The notes under the pieces were generated by a model that was not told the origin of the DNA, searched no databases, and saw nothing but the letters and a program-made list of their open reading frames with translations. The position numbers and the translations under genes are program-made. Shown here in pieces: positions 33,052 to 40,181 of a stretch of 40,774 bases of DNA; position 1 is the first letter of the stretch, and each line of letters begins with the position of its first letter. The DNA is from Prevotella sp. (GTDB lineage Bacteria; Bacteroidota; Bacteroidia; Bacteroidales; Bacteroidaceae): the NCBI GenBank assembly GCA_017557405.1, contig JAFYYV010000034.1:1-40774 (forward strand), given 5' to 3'.

Positions 33052-35376
33052 ATGACGAACTCCTTGTCTACACGGCTCACTTATCGCATCATGGCGGTAG
33101 TTTTTGCAATGATGGCTGTCATTGCCGGAGTGGTGTATTTCGCTGTTAGGAAATATATGCTCGATGAGGCCAAGGAGCGTTATCTGCGAGTTCTGCTCGA
33201 GAATCGTCAGGAACTTCGACGCCGACTGTCCGACGTGTATGTGGCGGCACATAATAATGTGTATGCCATTGAGCGCGACATAGACACACCAGATTTGTTT
33301 CTCGACCATCTGAAGCGCATCGTCAGCCAGAACCCTCAAATCGTCAGTTGCGGACTGTTGTTTGAACCAAACTATTTCCCCAGCAAAGGGCGTTATTTCG
33401 TACCCTATGCCGCTCGCGACATGGCTGACGTGGTGCATATGGGCAGGATAGACAGTCTTATAGGCGACTATACTTCTACCGACTGGTTCCAACAGGTGAT
33501 GTCGACGGATAAGGCCGAATGGACAGGCACCTATTTCGAGCGTCCATTGCTTCTCAACTCACAGAATCAGCGCCTATTGATGACTTTTTCCATTCCCATC
33601 CATAACCACGAAGGGCGACCTGTGGCATTGCTCTGTTCCGACATGTCGCTCGATACGCTGCGAACCAAAATGATGGAAGACGTAAGAGAGGTGAACAAGA
33701 AATACGAGAAAAACCATTCACGACACTCCTACTTTTTCATCATCGACAGTCTGGGCACGATAGTGATGCATCCCGATGAGAACCGTATGCTGAAAGACAC
33801 CCTTGTGGTAGAAGGCATTGTGAACGGTGAGGAAGGAGAGGCAACGGTCAATGTCAATGGTGAGAAGTCGTGGGTTTACTATCGTTTCGTCAAATACGCG
33901 GATTGGACGATGGGCATCGTGGTGCCTAAGGAAATCATACTTGCCAATGGAAATGGACTGAACATCATCATTCTTGCGTCGATGCTTTGTGGTCTGTTAG
34001 CCATCTATTTGTTCTGTCGTGACCAGATCAGGAAACTCACGCGTCCTTTGCATCGTTTCGCTCGGTCGGCTGAGGAAATAGCCCAGGGAAACTTCTCGTC
34101 GCCTTTGCCCGAAGTGAAAGGTGATGACGAAGTGCATCAGCTTTATGATGCTTTTGCGAACATGCAGACCTCACTGGCTGAGTATGTCGACGAATTACAG
34201 GAGACAACCGCTCAGAAAGCATCGTTAGAACGCGACTTGAAGATTGCCAGCGCCATCCAGATGGCAATGCTGCCCAAGACCTTCCCGCCATTCCCAGAGC
34301 GACCCGACATCGACCTCTATGCTTCGCTCACACCGGCTCGTGAGGTGGGTGGCGACCTTTACGACTACTTCCTACGTGGAGAACGACTTTTCTTCTGCAT
34401 CGGTGATGTGAGTGGAAAGGGAGTGCCTGCTTCCCTGATGATGATGGTGATGCGAGCCATGTTCCGAAGCGAAGCCCGTCGCGCCGACACAGCTGCCTAC
34501 ATAGTCGATGTGATGAACCGTAACCTTGGCGAGGAGTATACCGGTGGTGAGTTTGTCACCATGTTTGTGGGAATCCTCGACCTTCAAACGGGACATCTCG
34601 AGTATTGTAATGCCGGACATGAACCTCCTGTACGTATCATGGCCGATGGTCAGTCGTCAGGGATTCTTTGCAAACCCAACCTGCCCGTGGGAGCGTTGCC
34701 TGGTTGGGACTACGAGGGTCAGGAGACCTACCTTCAGTCGGGTGACATACTCTTCCTTTTTACCGACGGACTCAGCGAGGCTATGAATGAAGTGGGCGAG
34801 CAGTTGGGCCGAGACCGGGTGTTGGAGCTCATCAGCCAACACAAAGCCGATACAGCCCAGCAGTTGGTGGAACGCATGGAGAATGAGGTGAAACGTCATG
34901 CGGGTGATGCTGAACAAAGTGATGATATCACACTATTGGCCATCAAATGCCCAGATCTATCATCTCATCAACCACCTCTTACCTCATCGCTCTCAATACG
35001 ATCCTCGATGGACGATATTTCGCAATTGGAGCCTTTCATTGCACATGCCACTGAACAAGCAGGAATGGAAGAGATAGAGGCCAAACGCCTGCGCTTGGCG
35101 GTGGAGGAGGCTGTGGCTAATGTCATCAATCATGGCGAAGCCACCCGCATCGACCTGCAAACGGAATTGGTTGGCAACCAGTTGGTGTTCACCATCAACG
35201 ACGATGGAAAACCTTTCGACCCCACCAAAGAATCGGCCACCGACCTCTCAGTGCCACCCGACAAGCGTCCGCCTGGTGGAATGGGCATCATTCTGCTTCA
35301 CCAGATGAGCGACGACCTGACCTATCAGCGTATCGAGGGACACAACGTGCTGAAAATTACAAAGTCAAAGAGTTAA
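33052..35376 (+). CDS. Cache-HAMP-SpoIIE/RsbU-type PP2C phosphatase fused to RsbW-like ATPase domain
   Basis: This is a second membrane sensor phosphatase, 774 residues. I chose 33052 because the promoter ends at 33030; the ATG at 32980 would lie upstream of transcription. Order: TM about 11-35; Cache-like sensor (about 40-300, with YFPSKGRYFVPYAARD, comparable to the first phosphatase); TM about 301-322; HAMP and coiled coil to about 395; SpoIIE/PP2C domain; GHKL ATPase domain from about 650. Metal ligands are intact: VGGDLY Asp435, GDVSGKG Asp452, TDGLSE Asp572, SDD 624-625. The ATPase N-box has Glu686 and Asn690, with RPPGGMG as the lid. It differs from its 10.4-kb paralogue by the HAMP domain. 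The STAS gene follows after 22 bp. Confidence 0.9.
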   Translation: MTNSLSTRLTYRIMAVVFAMMAVIAGVVYFAVRKYMLDEAKERYLRVLLENRQELRRRLSDVYVAAHNNVYAIERDIDTPDLFLDHLKRIVSQNPQIVSCGLLFEPNYFPSKGRYFVPYAARDMADVVHMGRIDSLIGDYTSTDWFQQVMSTDKAEWTGTYFERPLLLNSQNQRLLMTFSIPIHNHEGRPVALLCSDMSLDTLRTKMMEDVREVNKKYEKNHSRHSYFFIIDSLGTIVMHPDENRMLKDTLVVEGIVNGEEGEATVNVNGEKSWVYYRFVKYADWTMGIVVPKEIILANGNGLNIIILASMLCGLLAIYLFCRDQIRKLTRPLHRFARSAEEIAQGNFSSPLPEVKGDDEVHQLYDAFANMQTSLAEYVDELQETTAQKASLERDLKIASAIQMAMLPKTFPPFPERPDIDLYASLTPAREVGGDLYDYFLRGERLFFCIGDVSGKGVPASLMMMVMRAMFRSEARRADTAAYIVDVMNRNLGEEYTGGEFVTMFVGILDLQTGHLEYCNAGHEPPVRIMADGQSSGILCKPNLPVGALPGWDYEGQETYLQSGDILFLFTDGLSEAMNEVGEQLGRDRVLELISQHKADTAQQLVERMENEVKRHAGDAEQSDDITLLAIKCPDLSSHQPPLTSSLSIRSSMDDISQLEPFIAHATEQAGMEEIEAKRLRLAVEEAVANVINHGEATRIDLQTELVGNQLVFTINDDGKPFDPTKESATDLSVPPDKRPPGGMGIILLHQMSDDLTYQRIEGHNVLKITKSKS

Positions 35377-35398
35377 ATAATAACGGAATTATACAATT

Positions 35399-35704
35399 AT
35401 GATGAACATCACGATTAGCGAACAAGAGGGGAAACTCGTGGCTTCCCTTGTAGGCGACCTTGACAATGCGGCCAGCACGCAGGCTGAACGCAGTCTTGCA
35501 CCCGTCTTTGAGCGTACAGATTGCGATATCGTCATCGACTGTACGGAACTCAATTACATCTCCAGTAGTGGCCTGCGCATCCTACTCAACATCTACAAAC
35601 ACACGCGTAGCAACGGAAACAAGGCCATCCTGAAAGGTTTGACCGAGGACGTGAAGCAAGTGTTCCAACTCAGTGGATTCCTGCAGCTTTTCATCACAGA
35701 ATAA
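35399..35704 (+). CDS. STAS-domain anti-sigma-factor antagonist-like protein
   Basis: This is a 101-residue RsbV/SpoIIAA-like STAS domain, paralogous to the one at 12749. The core strand CDIVIDCTELNYISSSGLRIL carries the serines where phosphorylation occurs in the family, and the C-terminal helix ends VFQLSGFLQLFITE, close to VFKLTGFINLFKFE of the other copy. The upstream phosphatase/ATPase is the expected partner. The next gene, 15 bp downstream, is a DNA-binding regulator rather than a sigma factor. The start could also be the adjacent ATG at 35402. Confidence 0.88.
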   Translation: MMNITISEQEGKLVASLVGDLDNAASTQAERSLAPVFERTDCDIVIDCTELNYISSSGLRILLNIYKHTRSNGNKAILKGLTEDVKQVFQLSGFLQLFITE

Positions 35705-35719
35705 AAACATACGGCGCTT

Positions 35720-36280
35720 ATGACCAAGGAAGAAATCAAACAGCTACAAGATGAGAACGCTTTCCTGAAAGGGGAGGTGGATCGTCTGAAGGATGAACTG
35801 GTGCGTCTGGTGAGCCGCAATCTTGACTTGTCGGAACGGTTGGAGTATGATGTCGACCTACGCCGACGTGCTGAGGTAGCCCGCGAGATCATGCAGGTGA
35901 ACGTTGAACGGCAACGCAATGCCGACCTGCGCGACGATGGTCAGTTGATGGCACTCATCGAGCTGCGTGTGGAGAAAGAACGCCCGCACCTGAGTCCCGA
36001 CTTCGATGCGGCAGCACTGGCCGAGATGTTGGGCGTGAGTCAGTCACGCCTTGTTCAGCTCTTCCGTCACCAGACCATACACCGCACGCCCGAAGCCTAT
36101 ATCGACAACCTGCGCACGCTGACCGCCCTGCGCCTGCTGCGCGAGCAACCCAACTACACGATTGCGGTGGTGGCCGAAGAGGCTGGCTTCTCGAACGTAC
36201 GCACCTTGCAACGCCGCATACAAGAGGCCATCGGTATGACGCCCGTTGAGTATCGTCTGATGATTACCCGTGACATATAG
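35720..36280 (+). CDS. Coiled-coil AraC-family transcriptional regulator
   Basis: This 186-residue DNA-binding protein begins with a leucine-heptad coiled coil (about 1-55: EEIKQLQDENAFLKGEVDRLKDELVRLVSRN). A linker follows, and then an AraC-type double helix-turn-helix domain (about 85-182). The first helix-turn-helix is AALAEMLGVSQSRLVQLFRHQ. The second is TIAVVAEEAGFSNVRTLQRRIQEAIGMTPVEYR, the family signature. There is no ligand-binding cupin domain. It is the last gene of an operon with a phosphatase and a STAS protein, so the STAS protein may act on it, perhaps through the coiled coil; that is inference. A hairpin terminator follows. Confidence 0.87.
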   Translation: MTKEEIKQLQDENAFLKGEVDRLKDELVRLVSRNLDLSERLEYDVDLRRRAEVAREIMQVNVERQRNADLRDDGQLMALIELRVEKERPHLSPDFDAAALAEMLGVSQSRLVQLFRHQTIHRTPEAYIDNLRTLTALRLLREQPNYTIAVVAEEAGFSNVRTLQRRIQEAIGMTPVEYRLMITRDI

Positions 36281-36307
36281 TCATTTTTTCATTGAAAAAA
36301 CCACCTG

Positions 36308-36352
36308 ATGCGACAAATTTGGAGGGTGTTTCCTCGATTTGTCGCATTTTTT
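36308..36352 (+). terminator. Hairpin after the AraC-type gene
   Basis: ATGCGACAAAT (36308-36318) and ATTTGTCGCAT (36337-36347) are perfectly complementary, and the right arm runs into T6. It lies 27 bp after the stop. The core TGCGACA/TGTCGCA is the same as at 32086-32123, with another TGTCGCA at 36359, so it may also be an operator for the next gene. Confidence 0.7.
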
Positions 36353-36393
36353 GGCTTCTGTCGCAAGCAAATGAATGAAAAAAACACCATTAT

Positions 36394-36425
36394 TTTGCAA
36401 CCTGTCGAAATGCTGCTTAACTTTG
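36394..36425 (+). promoter_or_regulatory. Promoter of the small exported protein (duplicated cassette copy B)
   Basis: TTTG at 36394-36397, a 20-nt spacer and TAACTTTG at 36418-36425. The segment from 36323 to about 36520 (dyad right arm, promoter, leader, signal-peptide codons) is a diverged copy of 32101 to about 32300. Confidence 0.75.
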
Positions 36426-36470
36426 CAATGTCAAAACAAACAAAGTATAACAATTAAAATAAAAACGACA

Positions 36471-37037
36471 ATGAAAAAGATTTTTGCAATGATGGCATTA
36501 GCCATAATGGTCACAACAAGCGCACAGGCGCAGAAACAAAAGCAACCCGCAGGCATGCGGATGGAGATTGCAGAGGCCGAGACGGATCACGGCGAGTATT
36601 CGATTTTCACTTACAAGGACGAAGACGGCACTTTCGGCTATTACCTAAGTCTGAGCAGGGTGACCCACGTGTTGGGACTCATACGCGACGACATCACAGA
36701 CGCTTCGTTCGACAGTATCAAGGAGACGTGCATCAGTCTTGGCGCCACTTCCGACGAGGCCTTTGCAACAATCGACAACATCATCGCCCTTTTCGACAAG
36801 GATGTTGAAACCACCACTGAGTTCGATGGACGCGCTGCCACTGGAGCCGACCGACTCGGACAACCCACTACCGCCCTCTGCGTGGTGCAGAAGAAACCGC
36901 TCGGCGGCAAGCGTCTTGAGTTCCTTTTCACCTGTGGCAAGCACAAGGCTCATGCCTACCTGTCGAAGTCCACCATCAAGGATCTCCGTATGAATTTCAA
37001 AATTGACAAGAAACTGCATCCCAAGCAGCACACGTGA
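36471..37037 (+). CDS. Small exported protein of unknown function
   Basis: The frame is open from 36375, but the promoter lies at 36394-36425, so the start is 36471 (188 aa). It gives the signal peptide MKKIFAMMALAIMVTTSAQAQ, nearly the same as in the barrel protein at 32248. The mature protein, by contrast, shows no similarity to it. The mature part looks alpha/beta: EYSIFTYKDEDGTFGYYLSLSR, two helices (DASFDSIKETCISLGATSDEAFATIDNIIALFDKD), then strands (EFLFTCGKHKAHAYLSKSTIKDLRMNFKI). I do not recognise the family. It is monocistronic and ends at a shared bidirectional terminator. Confidence 0.78.
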   Translation: MKKIFAMMALAIMVTTSAQAQKQKQPAGMRMEIAEAETDHGEYSIFTYKDEDGTFGYYLSLSRVTHVLGLIRDDITDASFDSIKETCISLGATSDEAFATIDNIIALFDKDVETTTEFDGRAATGADRLGQPTTALCVVQKKPLGGKRLEFLFTCGKHKAHAYLSKSTIKDLRMNFKIDKKLHPKQHT

Positions 37038-37057
37038 CTAAATGCAAAAATCTTATT

Positions 37058-37102
37058 GGGAGAGAGAAGAAGGAGTGCCTTCTTCTCTTTTTTTATGCTC
37101 CC
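37058..37102. terminator. Bidirectional terminator between convergent genes
   Basis: AGAGAAGAAGG (37063-37073) and CCTTCTTCTCT (37078-37088) form a perfect 11-bp stem with a 4-nt loop, followed by T6. Outer GGGAG (37058-37062) and CTCCC (37098-37102) can extend it. It sits between the convergent genes ending at 37037 and 37143. Confidence 0.88.
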
Positions 37103-37142
37103 ATATTTTCAATTGCCCACGTGGTTCCTAGTCATTGGGATG

Positions 37143-37979
37143 TTACAAATCCGATGTCTGTATCTGCAACTTCAATTTCTCACCATTCTCCACCTTGAAG
37201 TCGTTGCCGTTCCAGCGCAGAAGGTAGAAGGGCTGCAGCGTGTCGTCCTTCGAGTGGTCGAAGATCATGCGTCCTTGCAGACCGATGTCCTTGCCTTTCA
37301 GGGGCAGCACCACGTGGTATGAGTCGAAGGTGCGCATGGCCTCGTCCACCTTTTTCGTGAGATTGGGTTCGGGCGTCATGGTGTCGGTGGCGGGGTCGTA
37401 GTCGTAGAATGCGAGCAGATGCTCATCGATGTCCCACGACACATGGGTCTCGGTCATCCAGAAAGCCACGAGTTTGTGTCCGTTCGAGCGGTTCCAATAG
37501 CAGCAATCGGTCAGCCAGTCGAAGTCGAAGTTCACAGAGCACGACAGGTAGCCGTTTTTCTTCTGGTTGTTCACGCGATAATCTGCCGTCTCCTCGTCAT
37601 ATTTCGATGGCGCCTGGAGATATTCGCAGAGATACTTGTTGGGCTTGTAGTTCGAGTATTGCTTGCAGAAAGCCAGCGCGAAACGCTCGATGTCGGCCGT
37701 CTTGCCGGCAGCCACACCCGTCAGCTTCTTCGAGGCCCATGCACTGCGAATGCCTGGCAGCTCGTTGGCGGGAGTGCCCTCTTCCCTGATGTCGGTGTCA
37801 GGATAGTTGTCGTCCTTGTCGGCATCAGCCACCTCCGACGAAGCTGTCTCCGCCTTCTCTTCCACAGCCGCCTCTGCTTGGCCGCCATCCTTTGCCTGCT
37901 TGTCGCCACAGGCCACGCACATTCCGATGCACATACTGATGATCATCAGAAACATTGAAAGAATAGTCTTTTTCATCAT
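37143..37979 (-). CDS. Putative lipoprotein of unknown function
   Basis: This 278-residue protein is on the minus strand. It begins MMKKTILSMFLMIISMCIGM, a signal peptide leading to VAC at Cys24, a near-standard lipobox. The next 50 residues are low-complexity and acidic (Ala/Glu/Asp: GGQAEAAVEEKAETASSE), as in many surface-tethered lipoproteins. A folded domain of about 200 residues follows with several cysteines and aromatics (YLSCSVNFDFDWLTDCCYWNR; KLVAFWMTETHVSWD). I do not recognise it. It is the only minus-strand gene in the window, and it has its own promoter at 38013-38044. Confidence 0.78.
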   Translation of the reverse strand: MMKKTILSMFLMIISMCIGMCVACGDKQAKDGGQAEAAVEEKAETASSEVADADKDDNYPDTDIREEGTPANELPGIRSAWASKKLTGVAAGKTADIERFALAFCKQYSNYKPNKYLCEYLQAPSKYDEETADYRVNNQKKNGYLSCSVNFDFDWLTDCCYWNRSNGHKLVAFWMTETHVSWDIDEHLLAFYDYDPATDTMTPEPNLTKKVDEAMRTFDSYHVVLPLKGKDIGLQGRMIFDHSKDDTLQPFYLLRWNGNDFKVENGEKLKLQIQTSDL

Positions 37980-38012
37980 ATTGTCATTTTTTTAGTTGTT
38001 ATTTATCTGTTG

Positions 38013-38044
38013 CAAATTTACGAAAAATTTCGGTAACCTCCAAA
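38013..38044 (-). promoter_or_regulatory. Promoter of the minus-strand lipoprotein gene
   Basis: Read on the minus strand, TTTG (38044-38041), a 20-nt spacer and TAAATTTG (38020-38013) match the Bacteroidetes pattern exactly. The leader to the ATG at 37979 would be about 27 nt. Confidence 0.7.
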
Positions 38045-38100
38045 TATCAACCTCTCTGGCGAGCAAAAATTTGTTAAAGAGTTCTTTTCCTGGAAAATAT

Positions 38101-38320
38101 AACATTATAACATTATAACATTATAACAATAAGGATTTTCCACCTCTGCGAGTCAGATGTTTGGTTAGAGGTTGAAAGACAAATGGGGTATAAATGGAGT
38201 AAATTATAATAATAATATTTTTATTATAATATATATATATTATAATAACACATAGTAGAGGAGGGCGTTTTGTAGACATCGAAAAAGCTTAATGTTATAA
38301 TGTTATAATGTTATAATGTT
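38101..38320. repeat. AT-rich 220-bp element with perfect 28-nt inverted ends
   Basis: The left end (38101-38128) is three AACATTAT octamers plus AACA; the right end (38293-38320) is its exact reverse complement. The centre (about 38200-38250) is almost pure A/T and can itself fold (ATTATAATA with TATTATAAT). A further 12-bp perfect inverted repeat, GGGCGTTTTGTA (38263-38274) and TACAAAACGCCC (38320-38331), encloses the right octamer block. It has no coding capacity. It may be a miniature mobile element, a structured boundary, or octamer slippage in two orientations. Confidence 0.8.
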
Positions 38321-38340
38321 ACAAAACGCCCCAATGGTTT

Positions 38341-38450
38341 TGCCAGAGACCACAAATGACGCTGTTAAAGCTATGGAATGAGGCGATCAAAGCAATGCAA
38401 TGAGCAGGTCAAAGCAATGCAATGACGCTGTCAAAAACCACAAATGGCTG
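38341..38450. repeat. 22-bp tandem repeat array, five units
   Basis: Units of 22 bp start at 38341, 38363, 38385, 38407 and 38429; a sixth is degenerate from 38451. They are the same family as 22043-22174: core GTCAAAGC(T/A)ATG(G/C)AATGA, and a first unit with GACCACAAATGA. Here the last unit also carries CCACAAATG. The array ends about 70 bp before the -33 box of rpsU. Confidence 0.9.
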
Positions 38451-38520
38451 GCTCAAATGACCTTGTGAGCATTCTTGATGTTGGTTTTTTATTCAAATTT
38501 AGCTGAAATTCAGTAAAAAA

Positions 38521-38552
38521 CTTGGTGGGTTCGCAAAAAAGATGTAATTTTG
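38521..38552 (+). promoter_or_regulatory. rpsU promoter
   Basis: CTTG at 38521-38524, a 20-nt spacer and TAATTTTG at 38545-38552 fit the Bacteroidetes promoter pattern. The mRNA leader is about 80 nt and contains a hairpin at 38566-38591. Confidence 0.65.
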
Positions 38553-38565
38553 CATCCGCATTTCG

Positions 38566-38591
38566 TGCGCTTGGCATATTTGGGCCGCGCA
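38566..38591 (+). promoter_or_regulatory. Hairpin in the rpsU leader
   Basis: TGCGC (38566-38570) pairs with GCGCA (38587-38591), and GGC (38573-38575) with GCC (38584-38586), giving an 8-bp stem with a 2-nt bulge and an 8-nt loop. It may be a site for control by ribosomal protein S21, but that is only a guess. Confidence 0.4.
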
Positions 38592-38639
38592 GAGGTGCAT
38601 GATGTTTAACAATTTAAAAAACCAAAAAGAGAAAAAACA

Positions 38640-38831
38640 ATGATTATCGTACCCGTAAAAGATGGTGAGAACATCGAGAGAGCGCTGAAGAAATTCAAGA
38701 GAAAGTTCGAGAAGACTGGTGTTGTGAAAGAGCTGCGCAAGCGTCAGCAGTACAACAAGCCTTCCGTGCTGAAGCGTCTGAAGATGGAGCATGCCATCTA
38801 TGTACAGAAGCTGCGCCAGAACGAGGAGTAA
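38640..38831 (+). CDS. rpsU: 30S ribosomal protein S21
   Basis: This is a 63-residue small-subunit protein. The sequence MIIVPVKDGENIERALKKFK, then KFEKTGVVKELRKRQQYNKPSVLKR, is the standard bS21 pattern, rich in Lys/Arg. In Bacteroidetes ribosomes bS21, with bS6 and bS18, is known to hide the anti-Shine-Dalgarno end of 16S rRNA. No strong Shine-Dalgarno precedes this gene; the region just before the ATG is A-rich (AAAGAGAAAAAACA). It has its own promoter and structured leader and is followed by xerC, the usual Bacteroidales order. Confidence 0.97.
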   Translation: MIIVPVKDGENIERALKKFKRKFEKTGVVKELRKRQQYNKPSVLKRLKMEHAIYVQKLRQNEE

Positions 38832-38848
38832 AAATATTCCGAGGAAAA

Positions 38849-38880
38849 TTTGGTGGTTTGAATAAATTTTCGTATATTCG
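38849..38880 (+). promoter_or_regulatory. Possible xerC promoter
   Basis: TTTG at 38849-38852, a 20-nt spacer and TATATTCG at 38873-38880, one base off TAnnTTTG. It lies in the 119-bp gap between rpsU and xerC, so xerC could be read from here as well as from the rpsU promoter. Confidence 0.4.
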
Positions 38881-38950
38881 TTGCCGAAAAGCGACAGTGC
38901 GCGTGCGCAGATGTGCAACGCCTGAAGCGTAAAGGTGAGCGCAACGCAAT

Positions 38951-39841
38951 ATGATTGAAGAGTTTTTGAACTACATGCGTTACGAGTTGAACCGCTCGGC
39001 GCAGACAATACAAAGCTATGGCGGAGACCTTCGGGCCTTCGAGGCTTATTTCAAAAATTTGGACGATCATGACGTCTCTTGGGAGTCGGTAGACTCGGAC
39101 ATCATCCGTGACTGGATGGAGAGCATGATGGATAAAGGAAACACTGCAACGTCAATCAACCGAAGATTGAGTGCTCTGCGTTCCCTTTATCGTTTTGCCC
39201 TCTCTCGTCGTCTCGTAGAGCGTGATCCGGCACATGGCATCACGGGGCCTAAAAAGCAGAAACCCCTGCCGCAATATGTGCGCGAGGCCGAGATGGACCG
39301 GCTGCTGGACCACACAGAGTGGGGCGAGGATTATAATAATGTACGCGTACGTACTATTATCTTAATGTTCTACCAGACAGGAATGCGCGTTTCGGAACTC
39401 ATCGGATTGAACGATGCCGACGTGGATTTCACCTCGCACCAACTGAAGGTGACCGGAAAGAGAGACAAGCAGCGCATCATCCCCTTCGGCGATGAGCTGG
39501 AACAAGTGCTGAAAGACTACATGAAGCGGCGCGACGAGCTGCCCCAGCGGCAGACAGATGCGCTCTTCGTCGACCAGAAAGGCGCGCGAGTGAAATACGA
39601 GCAAGTGCGCCGAGAGGTGAGAAGCAGTCTTTCGCAGGTCTGCTCGCTGAAGAAGCGCTCCCCCCATGTGCTGAGGCACACTTTCGCCACCGCCATGCTG
39701 AACAACGAGGCGGGGCTGGAGAGCGTGAAGAAACTGTTGGGCCACGAGAGTCTGTCGACGACAGAGATCTACACCCACACCACATTCGAGCAATTGAAGC
39801 GTGCGTATGAAAATGCGCACCCCAGAAAAACAAACCAATAA
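38951..39841 (+). CDS. xerC: Tyrosine recombinase XerC/XerD family
   Basis: This is a 296-residue site-specific recombinase, the usual length for the Xer proteins that resolve chromosome dimers at dif. The N-terminal SAM-like core-binding domain covers about 1-85 (MRYELNRSAQTIQSYGGDL). The catalytic domain has every key residue: Arg146 (TGMRVSEL), His239 and Arg242 (HVLRHTFA), His265 (LGHES) and the nucleophile Tyr274 (IYTH). Its place between rpsU and hpf is conserved in Bacteroidales, which supports a housekeeping Xer rather than a mobile-element integrase. Whether it is the C or D partner cannot be settled here. Confidence 0.92.
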   Translation: MIEEFLNYMRYELNRSAQTIQSYGGDLRAFEAYFKNLDDHDVSWESVDSDIIRDWMESMMDKGNTATSINRRLSALRSLYRFALSRRLVERDPAHGITGPKKQKPLPQYVREAEMDRLLDHTEWGEDYNNVRVRTIILMFYQTGMRVSELIGLNDADVDFTSHQLKVTGKRDKQRIIPFGDELEQVLKDYMKRRDELPQRQTDALFVDQKGARVKYEQVRREVRSSLSQVCSLKKRSPHVLRHTFATAMLNNEAGLESVKKLLGHESLSTTEIYTHTTFEQLKRAYENAHPRKTNQ

Positions 39842-39852
39842 CCTTTAAAAAC

Positions 39853-39859
39853 AGGAGGT
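39853..39859 (+). promoter_or_regulatory. Perfect Shine-Dalgarno of hpf
   Basis: AGGAGGT ends 4 nt before the hpf ATG at 39864. It is the only full anti-16S match I found immediately before a start codon in this window; the other genes have A-rich or weak upstream regions. Confidence 0.85.
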
Positions 39860-39863
39860 ATTT

Positions 39864-40163
39864 ATGGACATCAAGATTCAAGCCGTCAAGTTCGACGCTA
39901 CTGAGAAATTACAGGCGTTTATTGAAAAGAAAACTGCCAAGTTGGAAAAAACGTATGAAGAAATTCAGAAAGTAGAGGTGCAACTGAAAGTAGTCAAGCC
40001 TGCAACAGCTATGAACAAGGAGGCAAGCCTCACGGTCTCGGTGCCGGGGTCCACATTGTTCGTGGATAAGACATGCGACACCTTCGAAGAGAGCATCGAC
40101 CAGTGCGTAGATGCCATGAAGGTGCAATTGACGAAATTCAAGGAAAAATTAAGGAACAAATAA
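39864..40163 (+). CDS. hpf: Ribosome hibernation promoting factor (HPF/RaiA family)
   Basis: This is a 99-residue short-form hibernation factor. It has the beta-alpha-beta-beta-beta-alpha pattern: IKIQAVKFDATEKLQAFIEKKTAKLEK, then KVEVQLKVVKP, ASLTVSVPGSTLFVDKTCDTFEESIDQCVDAM and a Lys-rich end. It binds the decoding region of the 30S subunit in stationary phase and silences or pairs ribosomes. The long C-terminal dimerisation domain is absent. It lies 22 bp after xerC, and a perfect Shine-Dalgarno precedes it, which is unusual for this phylum. The tRNA operon promoter starts 18 bp downstream. Confidence 0.95.
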   Translation: MDIKIQAVKFDATEKLQAFIEKKTAKLEKTYEEIQKVEVQLKVVKPATAMNKEASLTVSVPGSTLFVDKTCDTFEESIDQCVDAMKVQLTKFKEKLRNK

Positions 40164-40181
40164 AAAAAAGTCCCGAAAAAT

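Larger units (their letters stand above)
38045..38520. other. Intergenic region with AT-rich inverted-repeat element and 22-bp array
   Basis: No gene is seen. From left to right it holds an AT-rich element bounded by 28-nt inverted repeats (38101-38320), a 12-bp hairpin around its right end, and a 22-bp tandem repeat array (38341-38450). The rpsU promoter follows at 38521. Confidence 0.75.

Noticed and set aside
38951-39841. Integrase of a mobile element at the tRNA cluster
   Set aside because: The recombinase is Xer-sized and lies in the conserved rpsU-xerC-hpf order; there are no att-like repeats at the tRNA genes and no phage or transposon genes.
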